64,000 bases of DNA from Azolla caroliniana (GCA_043228905.1 JBHGNT010000021.1:1798001-1862000); one strand, 5' to 3'. Shown: positions 31,191 to 44,506, counted from the stretch's first letter. Notes: generated by a model not told the origin, from the letters alone. Numbers and translations: made by a program.

Positions 31191-34100
31191 GCTCAACCTC
31201 ATGTAAATATGTATAAGTTTCTCCAAACATCTTGTACAAACAATGTTTTGACAACAAGTTCTTGAAAAAATCTCATTGATAAAGAATATTCATTTTATTA
31301 TTATTATTATTTAAAAGATACTTCCCATTAGTTAGGTAGAGTGTCGAATCTTCATTTTATTAATCACCGATGAGAATAATTTGACAATGACATTGTATGG
31401 ATTGAACATAGCTGTAGATTATGATAATATCATGTGAAGTAAACCAATATGTTATATATTCTTTATCAGCTTATAAATTTGATAGAAATGTATCAAACAA
31501 ATATGTAGAATGTTAAATAGGCAAATTAAATAATGTACACACATACTCACAATGGTGTCTACATTTTGAGATTCAAGTTACATGGTTATGTTCAACTTAT
31601 AAGCAACTATACATTACATGAGAAAATATTTAAAAATCTTCATGCACAACTTCATCAATGAAAAATTTACCCCAATTCTTCTTTGAGATTCTATTTATTT
31701 GTCTGGTTGGATGTGTGATTCATATCTCTTTAGTGCGAACCCAAAATCTTTTGCAACTTCTAAAATCACAACAATCCTTCCTCAACATATGCATATAAGT
31801 GTTCTTAGAGGGTCTAGCCAAAACACACACATGCGCTCTTGATACCTCTTTGCCTAAAATGTGAAAGAGTTTAGAGGTTTTCAGGGAGTTTATGTATGTG
31901 TGTGAAGAGCCACACACTTACAATATTATTCATAGTTAATGTAATGAAGAGTGATAACCATTGTTTAAGATTGTCTAAATTGAGATATGTTGGTTTATGC
32001 ATTCTTTTGCCTTTTCTCAACAATCTATTGCTTGAAACTAGTATATGTAATGCATCTATATGCTTAATATATGCTCTTGTTACCTCCAGGTGAGATATTA
32101 TTCATTCGTCAAGTGCTTAACATCATTGATATCTTGTTTTAGAGGCTTCAAATACCTACATTGCAATTATTAATATTTAATTGTGAACCTTGTTGAATTC
32201 CTTAACATGTAATGTTATAGGTAATGTGGTTTCCAAATATTCTAGAAGAGCTATTATTCTAACTTAGGGAGAGAACTACCGAAGGGCAAATGGAAATCCC
32301 TTGAATTAGACTAACAAGAGAACAACAAAAGAACTATTGATGAAAGTGAACATAATTTATCCGAAGAATCCCCCTCCCCCCTCCCTGGGGGATTTGATCG
32401 TCCAACACTATGTGTTCCTACGAGAAAAACATTTATTGTCAACTTTCGAATTAAATCACAAGTATTGATGTTACTTGCCACTTGTTGCACTAGCTTTGAG
32501 TGTGACATTCTTGCTCAATAGATCTCCTTCGCTTCAAACCAAATTATAATCGTGCATTTCCCTAGTTTTTCTACCCCAAAGTCACTCCTTTTGAGCACTC
32601 AATAACCCTTTTAGAGCAAAACGATTGATAAAGAAACCCCTCTCTCTCATGTAGATGAATATATAAATGGTAATGGGAGGTTTTATATGAACAATCTTGC
32701 ATGAAGTCATTATGGATGTTGACTATCTTAGGACAACATTTCCTTGGGCAAGTGCTCTTCCTCGAGAAATGAAAACATTTCGTTTTAGTTTAGTGACCTT
32801 TGCTACTAGGAAGAAAGTAGATATGATACCTGGGTTGTTTCTCCTCTTTTGGTGGCACATTTTTGTCAAATGGCATCAACCCATTCTTGTACATTTTTCG
32901 AATTGTATTTATTTCCACTTTATGTTTCTTATAATATCTCTTCTTATTGACTTGGTCACCTTGCATACTACACTAAAAACAAAACTAGTTAGCACAATGT
33001 CAACAAAATAATGGTTTCATTAGGGATTAGATGCATATGTAAATCTTTATAGTAGCACAAAAACATTCACTTTAGAATTTAAGAGTGTCCTCCCCCACAA
33101 ATATTTCAATCTAGTTACTATTTCAGCCTAGGGCATATCATCTGACATTCAAAGCAAAACTTATCTGAGGTAAATTTTGACACTTCATAAAATATGTTTT
33201 CTAAGAAAAACATATATGATAAATAAAAGAATAAAATGAGAAAATATGAGTATATACGCAAACATACATGTATACACATATGTCGTGAGATCAATATGTC
33301 AATAGGCACTAAAATTATTCTTCCAAGTACCTATAATAACGTATAAACTTGGAATGTATAATAGTCAATCAAAAGGGTGAATTACCTTCTTCTTTTTTTC
33401 CAAGACATGGCATGTGGGATAGTGAATGTAAATGATGTGCATGAAAGGATGGCTAGAGCCATATGTGAAAGTGTAAGATAAATAAGCAAGATCTCTTGTG
33501 TAGGATAGGATAGTCTTGGCTCGGCCTTCCCGAGAAAGGGATTGAGTTTTATGTATATTTTAACTAAAGGAGTATATTCCTTTTTGGAAAAAGAAGAAGA
33601 AGAAGAAGAAGGGTGAATTACCTCTAAAAATATCACAAATCACAAGCAAGGATATTATTGCCTTTTCATCCCTAACCTCTAAAGGGCTAGTAGCACTAAA
33701 CCACTAAGGTTGTTTCGCCTTCTCTGCATGATCAAATTACCCTACCCCTCCACTAAATAAATAATGTTGAAGGGGAAATGATCATGGACAACCATTTTGA
33801 AGTTCAAGTCAATCCTAAACCCCAATAGAGATGCCCAAAAGTCATCGTTGTCACCAAATAAAGAATACAAGGATAGGCTCCAATAACATTTTGAGAGGAG
33901 TATTTTGAGAGTTTATCATCATCGTCTAGTGATTGTAGCCACCTACCTCCTATGGCATTATGAGCCTATTGGCATTAATTTGAGCTTATTTTCCTTGGTC
34001 ATTCAACATTGTCATCCTATTAGCATTATGTGCCTATTTTTGTTGAAGTTATTTGGCATCGTAGACCCTTCTAGTTAATACATTAATGAAGAGTGACGAG

Positions 34101-34280
34101 GGTGGTTATTGTTTTTTCTTTTCTGAAAAAATATATCCTCCATGTTGGGCATATCCACTCAAGTGGAGCCCACAACACAGAGCCAAAGGGTTGATTGAGA
34201 ATCAGTTGCGTGTCAGCAGACGACTGAGCATACAGCCGATTGGGAGTCGGGAGGGCACTGAATTGGCTCAGGGCCAAAAA
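31191..34280. other. AT-rich intergenic DNA, no gene recognised
   Basis: Contains copy 2 of the 160-bp repeat (32467-32625), an (ATT)n tract near 31295 next to a reversed ACTAATGGGAA tail motif, and a tail-like ACTAAAGGAGTATATTCC motif followed by (GAA)n at about 33553-33610. The 104-codon frame at 32697-33011 (+) and the 84-codon frame at 33382-33636 (-) have no recognisable domain. Confidence 0.45.
32467..32625 (+). repeat. Dispersed repeat of about 160 bp, copy 2
   Basis: Second copy of 31029-31190, about 90% identical by eye, same orientation. Confidence 0.7.
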
Positions 34281-34599
34281 GAGGAAAAGTTATAATTATG
34301 CATGATTATATATGTGTGTGTGTGCGTGTGTGTATATATATATATACCCTTTTTCTTTTGTATGTTTTTTTGGTGTGTGTCTTTTGTGTGTTTGTGTGAA
34401 CACAGGTACATAGACGTTGGGCAACAAGGAGAAAAACATAAAAAGGAGAGGGGGGAAACAGAGTGAGATCAGATTTTTCTACGTACATAGAGCAAAAACA
34501 GAAAATAGAGAGAAAAACAGAAAATAGAGAAGAAAACAGAAAACGAAAGAGGGAGAACAAGAGGAGGAGCATTCTACCAAAGTGGAGACAAAGACTTGT

Positions 34600-35322
34600 G
34601 AGGAGTTGGTCGTGTTGACAGAGAACCACGACTGTGCAACACCTCTCATGTCTACTCGCATCAGGTTAGTTCATTTCATGTTGTTTTCTTGTTTCCTATT
34701 TTGCTAGTTTTTCTATCCACCTAGTTGGGTGAAGAATAGTAAGGTTATTTGCTTGGTTTATCCACCCAATTGGGTGAGGATCGTAACCAAGGTTGTTGCC
34801 TTGAAGCTAATATATTTCCTCTAGACAAAAACCTAGAGAGATTAGCACATTCCTTGTGCTTATTGTTGTTGGTTTATCCACCCGATCGAGTGATGATTGT
34901 AGCCAAGCCTGTTGCCTTGAGGCTAGCACATCCCTTGTGCTTATTGTTGTTGTATCCACCCAATCGGGTGAAGATTCTAGCCAAGGCTACTGCCTTGAGG
35001 CTAGGACATTTCTCTAGTCAAAACCTAGAGAGGCCGTACTTAGTTTGTAATCTTTGTTATTCTATGCACCCGATTGGGTGAAGGTTGTAACCAAGGTCAT
35101 TGCCTTGAGGTAGATACACTCCTCTAGTGAGGTCGTATTCCATTGTACTCAAAGTTATAGTGAAGTTGTTTGGAACCTACAGTTCCCGTGGTTTTTCCCT
35201 ACTTTGGGTTTTCCACGTTAAAATTTTTGGTGTACTCTAATTTTCATCTTGTGGTTTTATCAAGTGTTAATTGTGTTTGAATTTTTAATCATCCTGATTC
35301 AGTCTCATATTCCCAACACTCC
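34600..35322 (+). repeat. Copia-type LTR 3' part with internal tandem repeats and PBS
   Basis: The end of the segment (GTGGTTTTTCCC, GGGTTTTCCACG, CTTGTGGTTTTATC, TTCCCAACA) has the look of a copia U5 region. It is followed directly by TTGGTATTAAAATG (about 35327), which resembles a tRNA-iMet primer binding site (TGGTATCAGAGC). Inside are about five imperfect units starting with TATCCACCC(A/G)ATCGGGTGA and followed by GCCTTGAGGCTAG, spaced about 80-110 bp (near 34713, 34759, 34868, 34950 and 35062). The left boundary is unclear. Confidence 0.55.
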
Positions 35323-36420
35323 ATTGGTATTAAAATGAAAGTGGCTAGAGGCCATGTACAAAATAGTCTAGTATTACTATGAATATTGTAAAGCCGTGTC
35401 GAATGACCCTAGACAATCTTTCTAGGTAAAGATAAGTAAGAAAAAAACCCCCTCGCCAATCTTTGTAGGCAAAGAAAGTACAATGAAGCCATACCATTCT
35501 CCAAATCAGCAAGATGCATAGTCCAACCTCCAGAAAAAAGCCAGCAAGATGAGGGTTGTTGTTTTGTTGGTACTATGTTGTATTTTGCCACGACTTCTAC
35601 TTCCCTTGGCTCCACTTGATCCTACTCTATTAAAGATTAGGGGCCGTGGTTAGAGGATGTTATGATGGACATGGTTAGTTCTATCCATGGCAAGTTGAAC
35701 AAGAATGTTCTATAGTTGATAATTTTGCTTTACCAACTTGATGCTAAGCAAGAAGTAAAACTTTATTAATTCTTAGCACAAAGAGGAGGAAGCTTTAAAA
35801 GCTTGTGTACTACTTAATCATTTGTTAATGTTGAAATGGGCATCATGTGTGAATGCAAATTTGACAATTGTATATAGGATATTGAAGAGACATTCATGAT
35901 GAAGAGCATTAAGCCCCCTAACTTTTGTTGAGATGATCATGATTGTAACAAGAATGTGGTTCATAAATTTCTCTAGAAATGGTGTGATCTACACATGTTG
36001 CATTGCAAGCCAAACTTTTTCATTGCCCTTGAAGTCAGTTTTTCTTTAGAGAAGAATTGTTAATCAAGTAGTTATAGATGGGGGATGAGGCTTCCCATGA
36101 AGGTTCATCTAAAAAGTTAGGATCCTTTCATAGATTTATTTTGAAGGAGTTCTTATATGATCATAATTGGGTGAACTAGTTCTTACGACATGGTCATCAA
36201 GTTGTTGAATTGCCATACCAATATCTCTTGATATTACAAATTAATGATGAAGCTAGAAGGCGAGGGTTTATCTATGGATTGGATCAAGACTTTCCCGTGA
36301 AGGGTTGGATCATCCAATTATTCAAAGATATTGGGGGACAAAAATTTGTTAAATGTTTATGGCATAGTCTCGCATGAATCATCTCAATGTAAAGGATTGG
36401 CTCAATGAACTTTCTTGTGG
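35323..36420 (+). other. Degenerate retrotransposon interior
   Basis: Follows the LTR and primer-site-like sequence and precedes gypsy-type integrase. Short plus-strand frames with many stops are present; I could not assign domains with confidence. Confidence 0.3.
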
Positions 36421-36429
36421 TCTTGGTGA

Positions 36430-37160
36430 TAAAATGTGAGCTTGCACGATTTGTATAGGCTCAACAACCCACACATTGCAAATTGTGATAAAAAAACATT
36501 TTGACCATATTTGTTTGGAATGTTTAAAAATGGTTGTGAACATAATTTTGTTGTCATTCAATACTACCTTCAAATAGTTGTGATCACAACGTTATCATTC
36601 AATACTACTAATCATTCTCAAGCAAATGGCCAAATTGGACATATAAATCAAGTATTGTCAATATGCTTTATCCATATGGTAATACCAAAGCAAACGAGCT
36701 GAGAGGATTACTTACATCTCCTGGAGGTAACATATAATAGTGCAAAATGCGTTCCTTCATGGGTTAGACCTTTAATGTTGTATGGTTTCCAACCTAGTTC
36801 CCAAATAATGGTTGGAATTGGTAAAGAGCAATTAAATAATTTTTCAAGAACTGGTTGAAGATTGATTGGATATGCTGGATATTGCATTTCTAGGGTCAAA
36901 CATGCCCAAGATCTTTAAAAAACATGTGTGGATGAGAAGCATGAGCTTGTAATCTTCAAAGAAGGAGAGCACGTATATCACAAAGTTCCTAAGAACTCTA
37001 AGACTCATAACATCGACAAAGTTCCAAATTTGGAAGAACATTATAATTTGTGTGCAGTTTCCAATCTTGAATGGTTAAGGTGGCTTACAAGTTGGATTAA
37101 TCATCTTCCTCTACCAAGGTTCATCCCGTTTTTCCTTTTAATTGTCTAAATATTTAAAGT
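36430..37160 (+). pseudogene. Ty3/gypsy integrase C-terminal remnant
   Basis: Plus-strand frames give NTTNHSQANGQIGHINQVL (about 36600-36657), the counterpart of the conserved YHPQTDGQTExxNxxL block. YNSAKCVPSW then follows (about 36730), and later FKEGEHVYHKVPKN (about 36958). Stops and changed residues make it non-functional. Its closeness to a copia-like LTR suggests nested or composite insertion. Confidence 0.55.
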
Positions 37161-39526
37161 TGTTTGAAACCAATTGCCTTTGAATATCTTAGGGAAATGC
37201 TATTGCATAGGATAAAGTTCCCAATTTAGTGATGGTGTTATCGTATGAACCTAAACACCGAGTAGAGTGATGATGTTGTGGGGGCTGAAGCACATTTTGA
37301 TGGGGAGATGAGGAACCTAGACTCATTTTGTTGTTGTGTGTACAAGATTTTGGTGGTAACTGGCAAGATGGTTGATGTGGACAAAAGAAGAATACTTCTT
37401 GACCTTTTGATAAGGATGACTGTTGATGGTGTGGAGGTTGGAAACATATTCTTGAGGGTTGAGGAGGTGTGTACTTTATCAAATTATTGGATATATCTTC
37501 CATTGAACGGATAATCATTATTCCTTTTTAGATGAAGACGAAGGAGATGGCCGAACTCGACATGAGGGATAGTTGTGGGCTAACCAAGGCAGCCCACCGC
37601 GTTCTACGTCAACATGGTTCATCATAACTCAAGTGACATTACATGAGTTCCAAGTTGGAGAATGGGTTAAAGGAAAAGAAGGAACCGGAGGACATGCTCA
37701 CATTCGAATAGATGACGACATAAGAGCAAGTGGCGTGAACTAACCATTATGGCCCACTGCGTTCTATGTTCACTACATATACTAATACAACGTCTCATTT
37801 CATTCTTTTGCGTCTTTCACTACCCTTCTTTGTGATTTTCATAGGTCATCAAATAAATAAATAAATATGCATCATAATCTTCTAGACAAGGTCTTAGTGA
37901 CAACTACCACCCATGGTGATTCAATGACATTTTGAACACATTCCCTAGATTTGCATTTCTTCGAACGACATTAACCCTCCAACGACGATATAGGGAAATG
38001 TGGCTTCCTTGATCATTATTAATATGCGACATATGATTCCTTTGAATTATCGAACAATAAATTCTCAAATATGAAGAACACCCAAAAAAGGTATAAAACA
38101 TGTCTATTACTAAATTTAATTTGTGCTTTGGATTTTAACGGTAGGCATAAATAAATTATGAAACTATAAGTTGTTCAATTGTTTGTAACATATAAATCTT
38201 TAAAACTACGTAAATCTTAATGGAATTCCTTAGCTAACCTTACATCTAGTTGGTGCGCTTTTGCTTTCTCATTTGCAAGTTCTGTACTTATGTTCCAACT
38301 TTCAAATAGATAGCTCTTGTCAATGTTTGTCTACAACATATAGTTTCCAAAACAATAATGATATTGACTGCTAAAATAAAAATGCATTGGTATGAGCATT
38401 CAAAGAGGAAGCCAACATACCAAAATTATCAAATCCCCCATGTATTTCTTCAATGTACCTTTGATAGCTTAAGGGATTAAGAGTTACCTTGTTCTCATAT
38501 AATAAAAGTGTTGAAATCTAAGGTATTAGTATGTTTGGGGAAAAAGTATAAGTCGAGTGTGGATAGGCTTACGCCCTCATAGCATTATTTGTTTAATAGA
38601 AGGATTGTTATTTGTTCACTAGAAGGATTATTCTCAACTTTGGCCTTTAGGAGGTGAAGTTAGAAATTATGTTGATGAGATTTCCCAATTGTTGATTGGA
38701 AGTACATTGTAAGAAGTGTTTCCAACTTCTAGACCACTCATGACATTGTCTTGCACCAAAACATATTTAGGCTAGAGAGTAAATGTGCAACAAATTTAGG
38801 CACTATACATATGTAATCCAATCCACTTATTAAGTTATACAAAGATTTGAAAAATCCATGTACCAATAATGGAATATAAACAGAGAACTCAATAATATTG
38901 TTGCGATGTCCTGTAAAATGGCTACAATGCAAGTGATGCTAGGGGAGTGCAAAAGGCTTATGAGACCAATTTTCAAGGCATGTGATTCTAACATTTGTGT
39001 AGGGCAAGCCTAATGGATATTGGGCACACTAAGATAGATTGGTTGTTTCTACCCCAATATGTCGGCCTACCTAGAATGAAGAGGCCAATTGTCTAGAAAG
39101 GGGGTTGGGTTCAATATCCCTAGTGTGGATTGGAGCTTGTAAATATCCATTGTAAGGGAATGTCCCCTAGGTTGTGGTTGGTGTAGACTTAATATATAGG
39201 TTAAACCACCATTAAATATAACAAAGAAAGTGGTTGGATATTATTCTACTTGAATTTGTGGGGTTCTTGATCTCACTTTCTTACAAGAGTTATTGTGCAT
39301 GACTACCATGCATCTAACATTGTAGGACAATAGATGCCATATTCACACTTTGCAACAAAATTTCAAGATTGATTTCCAACTATATTTCCTTGCAATAAAG
39401 GCACAATAAGCTTGACAACGATGTTATGGAGACATTGTACCATGTGATCTATAAATATGAATTCAGGAAATGTCGAATTAAAAGATACTATAGTTTTGAT
39501 GGTCTATACATAGGAATGCGAGGAGA
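37161..39526. other. Intergenic DNA, no gene recognised
   Basis: 37545-37790 contains two related phrases (GGCTAACC...GCCCACCGCGTTCTACG and AACTAACC...GCCCACTGCGTTCTATG) about 160 bp apart, possibly the end of the gypsy element. The 109-codon frame at 37189-37518 (-) is unassigned. The remainder is AT-rich and featureless to me. Confidence 0.4.
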
Positions 39527-39559
39527 CACATTTTTTTTTTAAGAAAAGATTTCCCTCAT

Positions 39560-42060
39560 TAGTATTAAGAAAAAATGCCGGAAGTCTACAAAATGGACAA
39601 TAAGAGAGTGTTATATACAAAAAGGATGATGAGGGCAAGGGCCAAGGGTGACAATATTTTCAGATTGGTCCTTGAGAGGAGGTTGTGAACAGAGGGAACT
39701 TCCTCCATAATTGCAGTAATTTTTTCTTTTTCTTAAGAACAACCTCTGAAGAGCCTGACATATTGTCATATTGCCCACGCACTACCGCCAATAAGCTCTC
39801 CCATAATTCTGGCAATATATCTGAGAGAAGAGGAACTATGGAATCATATCGTCTTTTACAACGATACTTCCATAAGATCCATAATGTAACCGTAGATATT
39901 GTTTTCCGTACATGGGTTGCATGCATTTGCTTGCGAGGTTGCTAAAAAGGGGAGATAGAAATTAGATGTCTGTTGATGACTGTCATAGTCTCTAGAGCAT
40001 CATCTGCCTCATACAACAAGAGATTGGAATGGAGAACCCCCCATACTGTTGATCCCTAGGAGAAGAAGCAACTTGCATTAATTGTCAGGAATAAAGAAAG
40101 AACTTTATTCCATACCTATTGGGCTAGTAAGCAGGACAAGAGAGCATGCTTGGTAGTTTCCTGCAAATCAACGCAATAACAACATTGTCTAAGAACGGTT
40201 GCCACATTTCCTTTCAATGACTAACCTACTAGTAGTGCCGCATGTAGTAAAAGGCATCTAAAGAGAATATATTTTGTTGGTCCCCAGAAAGACCAAATCC
40301 ATTTCCAATAAGCCTTCAAATGAATGCTTGAAACACCCTACTTATTCCAGTGCTTTTGAGCTGCAGGAGCTAGAATACTCTTAGACATGAGTAAGGTTCT
40401 ACCAAATTTCACTGTGTATTGAAAGAAAGGAACTTTTTGCAATGGATCCATCATGGGATTGGTCCAAAACCATCCCCCATGGATCCCACGTCAGCCTACT
40501 AACTTTTTGTCGTGCATATAACCAAAGCATATCCCACAAATGAGTTATTGACGGTTGTGGATCTAAGAGCCATTTCCTACCAGATTTGGCAATCACCCTA
40601 ATTGGAACAACGAGTAGGTTCTGTAGTAAATTATTTGAGGGTGTACAAGGCTGCAATTTATTATCCTGTTGAGTATTAAAATACAAAATACATCCGTTTG
40701 TAGAAATTCCTTTAACAAAGAACATCATGCCATTTGTAAGGCAACCAAACCACATATGATCTTGCATTGGCTGAAGTCACGCTAAGGCCTACGAGAAGGC
40801 CGCTGAAATATCCATTGTCATTGTCTTCGCCCCATATACCGAGTGTAACTGCTTAAGTCGGTCTGCTTTTGGCATCCATTGAAAATGAATCTAGGATGCC
40901 ATTAATGTTGTTGGCCCATTGTCAAGTTTTCCCCATGCAATACGAGATCTAAGGCCCAATACATTTCCAATAGAATCCCGGACGAGTGAATTAGCCAAAA
41001 GCGGTTGATTCATCCAACCATCCCACTTGTCAGGCATCTGTTTGTGTAAGAAAATCTTGATTACATCCCACGCTCTGACGATTCCCAGGAGAAATCTATT
41101 GGATGTTAGATTCCACCTTGGTTTCTGTACATCTGTAAAGAACATCCATTTCAAAGAAGGCAACCAATTTCGTCCCGTCTTGGGAGATAATTGCATCAGC
41201 TGATTAAGCAACATACCCTTCCATGCCTCTGTCCCTGGAAACAGTCCTTTGACTACAAACTTTGTCAAAAGAGCTCAAGATTGCATCAAGGGATCTATTA
41301 AAGCCAGCCTTCCTTGGCTTTTCAGCCTAATCAAAACATCCCATGCCACCTTGGCCACTCCTCGAGACCCATTTTTTCCACCCTAGAGGAAGTTACATAT
41401 GAGGCTTTGAACTTTCATAATTGTCGACCTAGAGAACAACCAAATAGATGCGATAAGCCACATTGAGGCCAACAACACTGAATTTGCAATCACAACTGGG
41501 TTGGCAAAGGATAGGTGCTGAGAGTCCCAATATACTAGCTTACACTTGATTGATAACAACAATGGTGCTAACATCACTTCAGATGGTAAATCTATATGAA
41601 CAAGACAACCTAAGTAATGAATGGGCTCCCCATGATTAAGCCAATAGAATGCAGGGCCTGGATACCACGTTGGACGCGGTTTATCACTGGCCCAAAGGCC
41701 TACATATTTATTCCAATTGAGAGAGGCTCCAATAGCATCTGAAAATATTTGCAAAGAATTCTGTACCCAATCAAGATTAATAACATCTCCATGAATATAA
41801 AGAGTAGTGTCATCCACAAACTCAGCATCGAGAACTGTCGAGTTTGCAATAGGTAAGGCAATTGCTTGGATGGCCGTCGTTGAGGATCTAAGAAAAGATG
41901 ATAGAGCTTCCCCAAATAGAATGAAAAGAAAAGGTGCTACCAGACAACCTTGTCTGACAGATCTGGAAATTGGAAATAATGTATCATTGCCTCATGAAAA
42001 TAGAACCAAGCTAGAAGCATGTCTATATAATGTAGAAACACATTTTACCCATTGTATTCA
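39560..42060 (-). pseudogene. LINE ORF2, distal reverse transcriptase to zf-RVT part
   Basis: On the minus strand SVRQGCLVAPFLFILFGEAL (about 41975-41915) is followed by the FVDDTTLYIHG catalytic block (about 41817), where the usual A of the xADD motif is V. IHYLGCLVHIDLP (about 41610) comes next, then segments at 41268-40891 and 40767-40399 of the RT-associated C-terminal region, and near 40200 a Cys-rich zf-RVT stretch. Stops separate the pieces. Confidence 0.7.
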
Positions 42061-42061
42061 C

Positions 42062-43195
42062 TAGAAGATCCTATCTTAAGCAATTCTGTATCCTGGCCTC
42101 ATTGCTTGCGGATGAAACTCATAGAGTTTCTATAGCTCAAATCTGGTCTAAATATAGTTTCTCTGATGCCTTTCGGCTCAGGGATATCACTCATGTCATC
42201 CTTGATGTCAAGAGTTTCTTCATAAATATAGTTGCCTCTTCAGTTGATCGATGAAGTGCACAGATTGCTAATTTGCGTCGGGCATTGGCTGCAACACAAA
42301 AGTTATTGGAAAAATACCCAACCTCACCTATGTTGCTCTTGGATTTACAAGAAGTAAAAAGCAATTTCAAAAAAAGCAACATGTGAGAGGTTTGTATTTC
42401 TACCAGCGTAATACAACTTCTTGGTCACAAAAGTAGGATAGGGTTAACGGAGAGATCTTCAGTCAATTTAAACAGAAGTATAAATCACTATCTATTAAAA
42501 CCCTAAAACGACCTGATGGTTCTTATACAACGGATGATTCTGAGATGCGGGATATAGCTACGATATATTACCATAAGTTGTTATCTGCTAAATCCTTCTT
42601 AGAAGAAGATCTTAATAAGAGTGAACTTGTACTAGAAATAGTACAACAGAAGGTCACTCATTTAATGGCTTCCCAGTTGCTTCAACCATATACAGACACC
42701 GAAGTCTGGACAACGGCTAAATCCCTGGGTAAATATGTGTGTCCTGGAAAGGATGCCATAGGAGCGGTATTCTATTTGCATTATTGGGACTTGTTGGGGC
42801 ATATTCTTACTAGAGCTGTTAATTAATTTTCTCAACAGGGAATATGCCCAGTGAATGGACGAAAGGAATCATATAAATGATTTCGAAATCAAATGCTCAA
42901 TGTAATGAAATCTTAAAATGGCATCCATTAACTTTGCTTAACGACATGTATAAAATAGTAGCAAAGACAATAGCCAATAGAATGCAACCACTGTTCCCTT
43001 GATTATACATGATACACAATCGGGATTCCTTCAAGACAGAAGCATATTTGACAATATCTTCCTTTTTTGGGAGATGATTGCATTGGCCCAACATCACAAA
43101 CACTCCCTTCCTCTACTATTATTAGATTTTGAGAAAGCATATGATAAAGTAGACTGGGACTTTCTGGAGGCAATTCTATTAAGATTACAAATATA
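42062..43195 (+). pseudogene. LINE ORF2, linker and proximal reverse transcriptase part (inverted)
   Basis: Plus-strand frames include QIANLRRALAATQKLLEKYP (about 42260) of the linker after the endonuclease, DIATIYYHKLLSAKSF (about 42552), then TQSGFLQDRSIFDNIF (43014-43061) and LLLDFEKAYDKVDWDF (43113-43160), the first RT motifs. The catalytic xxDD block is not here but in the inverted partner to the left. Confidence 0.7.
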
Positions 43196-44248
43196 CGTGA
43201 AGGAATTAAATGAAAGTATGTTTTACTTAAAAAATATGGTTGATGTTGATAGATGTCTATAAAGTGCATGTGAAACAACTCTTATGAAATTTGGGCAATG
43301 TGAATCTATTTAAAATAATATGTGATTAAGCAACTATAAATAGAGGCTATGTTGCAATGCATAAAAGTACTAGATCCATATCATATTCTTAACTATGAAC
43401 ATAAGAGCTTCTAATATGGTCATTTTAGTACATGTAACCAAGAACAAAATACGAAGGGTTCATGGGCACCACCCATAACAAATAGATTACACCATAGGTC
43501 AAAGGGTTTGAATGGTTCACATGCATCCCTATTACCAATACATAATATGTACAATACATAGAAGTGGCTTGGGTTCATATTTCATGTCTTGCCTAAATGT
43601 CTTGATGGAAACCAACAATCTCAAGTTCATGGGAATCATCCATTATTTCTACAAGTTCATGGGAATTATCCATTATTTCTAGGGCCTAGTCTTTCATTCC
43701 CCTCCTTATTGGTCATTTCTCCACTCCTAACTCATTGTACTCCTTCATTGTTGTCGTTTTAGATTTGACCATGCACTGCCATTACATGTATCATAATGCA
43801 TATGCAAGCTTCTAAACCAATCTAATCAAGGTTCTTACCGATTAAATTATCTTTTAATGGGCATAAGACCTTACAATTTTCCTAGTTTTGACTTTTGTCA
43901 ATGTCTTAGGAATTTTACATAGTAAATATGGTAAAGTCACAGAAGTACCTCAATAATAATAGTGCAAACACTAGGGGAAGCTAGGCACAATCAAAATGTT
44001 TAAAGCTACAAAACTTCAAGATACATGGAAAAAGAGAATGGAACAAGAAAGAAGACTTTGAAGGACAATGAAAGGTTATGGGACGACACCAAATTATTTG
44101 TGAAACAATTCAAACGTGTAGATAATGTAACAAATTGCAAGCTTACCTAATTTTGGTTTTTTACTTTGTTTAAAATTTGTTTAGAAAATGGTGACACAAA
44201 TGCATCAAAGATAAATGGATATTTGAGCACATATTGATTAATACGTAC
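43196..44248. other. Intergenic or intronic DNA, no feature assigned
   Basis: AT-rich. A tandem duplication of about 32 bp (AAGTTCATGGGAAT(C/T)ATCC) sits at about 43622-43680. It could be intron or 3' flank of the candidate gene whose exons lie at 44249-46029. Confidence 0.35.
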
Positions 44249-44506
44249 TTCTTTAAGAGGGGTTTTGAAATGTGTAGAAGACACATCTAGAGGTGGTGTA
44301 TAAGACCAACATTGGAATCTCTTGAGCTCGGGTCGATGGCAAAGACGTGGAACTGTGCATATATTTCTTAGCTTGTAATGCCCAACCTCTCGTGAGAACT
44401 TAGGTGTCGACTCCAGCTCTGTGCTGATGTTCCATTTTGATGGTCTCTCACCGAAAAGACCATATGGTAACATATTACTGAGGACAAAGCCACATGCCTC
44501 CTTTGC
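44249..44506 (-). CDS. Candidate internal exon of an unidentified gene
   Basis: On the minus strand an open frame starts after an AAAGTAG acceptor at 44506 and reaches a strong donor GAA/GTACGT at 44249, exactly 86 codons, phase 0 at both ends. The composition is protein-like and not repetitive (ACGFVLSNMLPYGLFGERPS, then SREVGHYKLRNICTVPRLCH). I do not recognise the family. If the donor is ignored, the frame continues to a stop at 44147. It could belong with the candidate first exon at 45883-46029, with which it is in phase. A transposon fragment or chance frame is an alternative. Confidence 0.3.

Larger units (their letters stand above)
39530..43195 (-). mobile_element. 5'-truncated LINE with inverted 5' segment (twin-priming structure)
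   Basis: The minus strand from about 42060 down to 39530 reads a LINE ORF2 from just after RT motif 3 through the zf-RVT end, and finishes in A(10-11) (T run at 39529-39540 on +). Immediately to its right, about 42062-43195 on the plus strand reads the preceding part of ORF2, ending at DFEKAYDKVDWDFLEAILLR. The two halves are contiguous in a normal LINE but lie head to head here. This is the layout expected when two primers extend on one LINE RNA during target-primed reverse transcription. Both halves carry stops. No target-site duplication was found by eye. Confidence 0.75.

Noticed and set aside
34306-34661. 107- and 60-codon minus frames rich in Phe, Leu and Ser
   Set aside because: They are antisense to an A/G-rich tract (GAAAACAGAAAATAGAG repeats) and look hydrophobic only for that reason.
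37189-37518. 109-codon minus-strand frame rich in Ser, Pro, His and Gln
   Set aside because: Composition is suggestive but it lies antisense to gypsy-derived DNA and has no recognisable domain.
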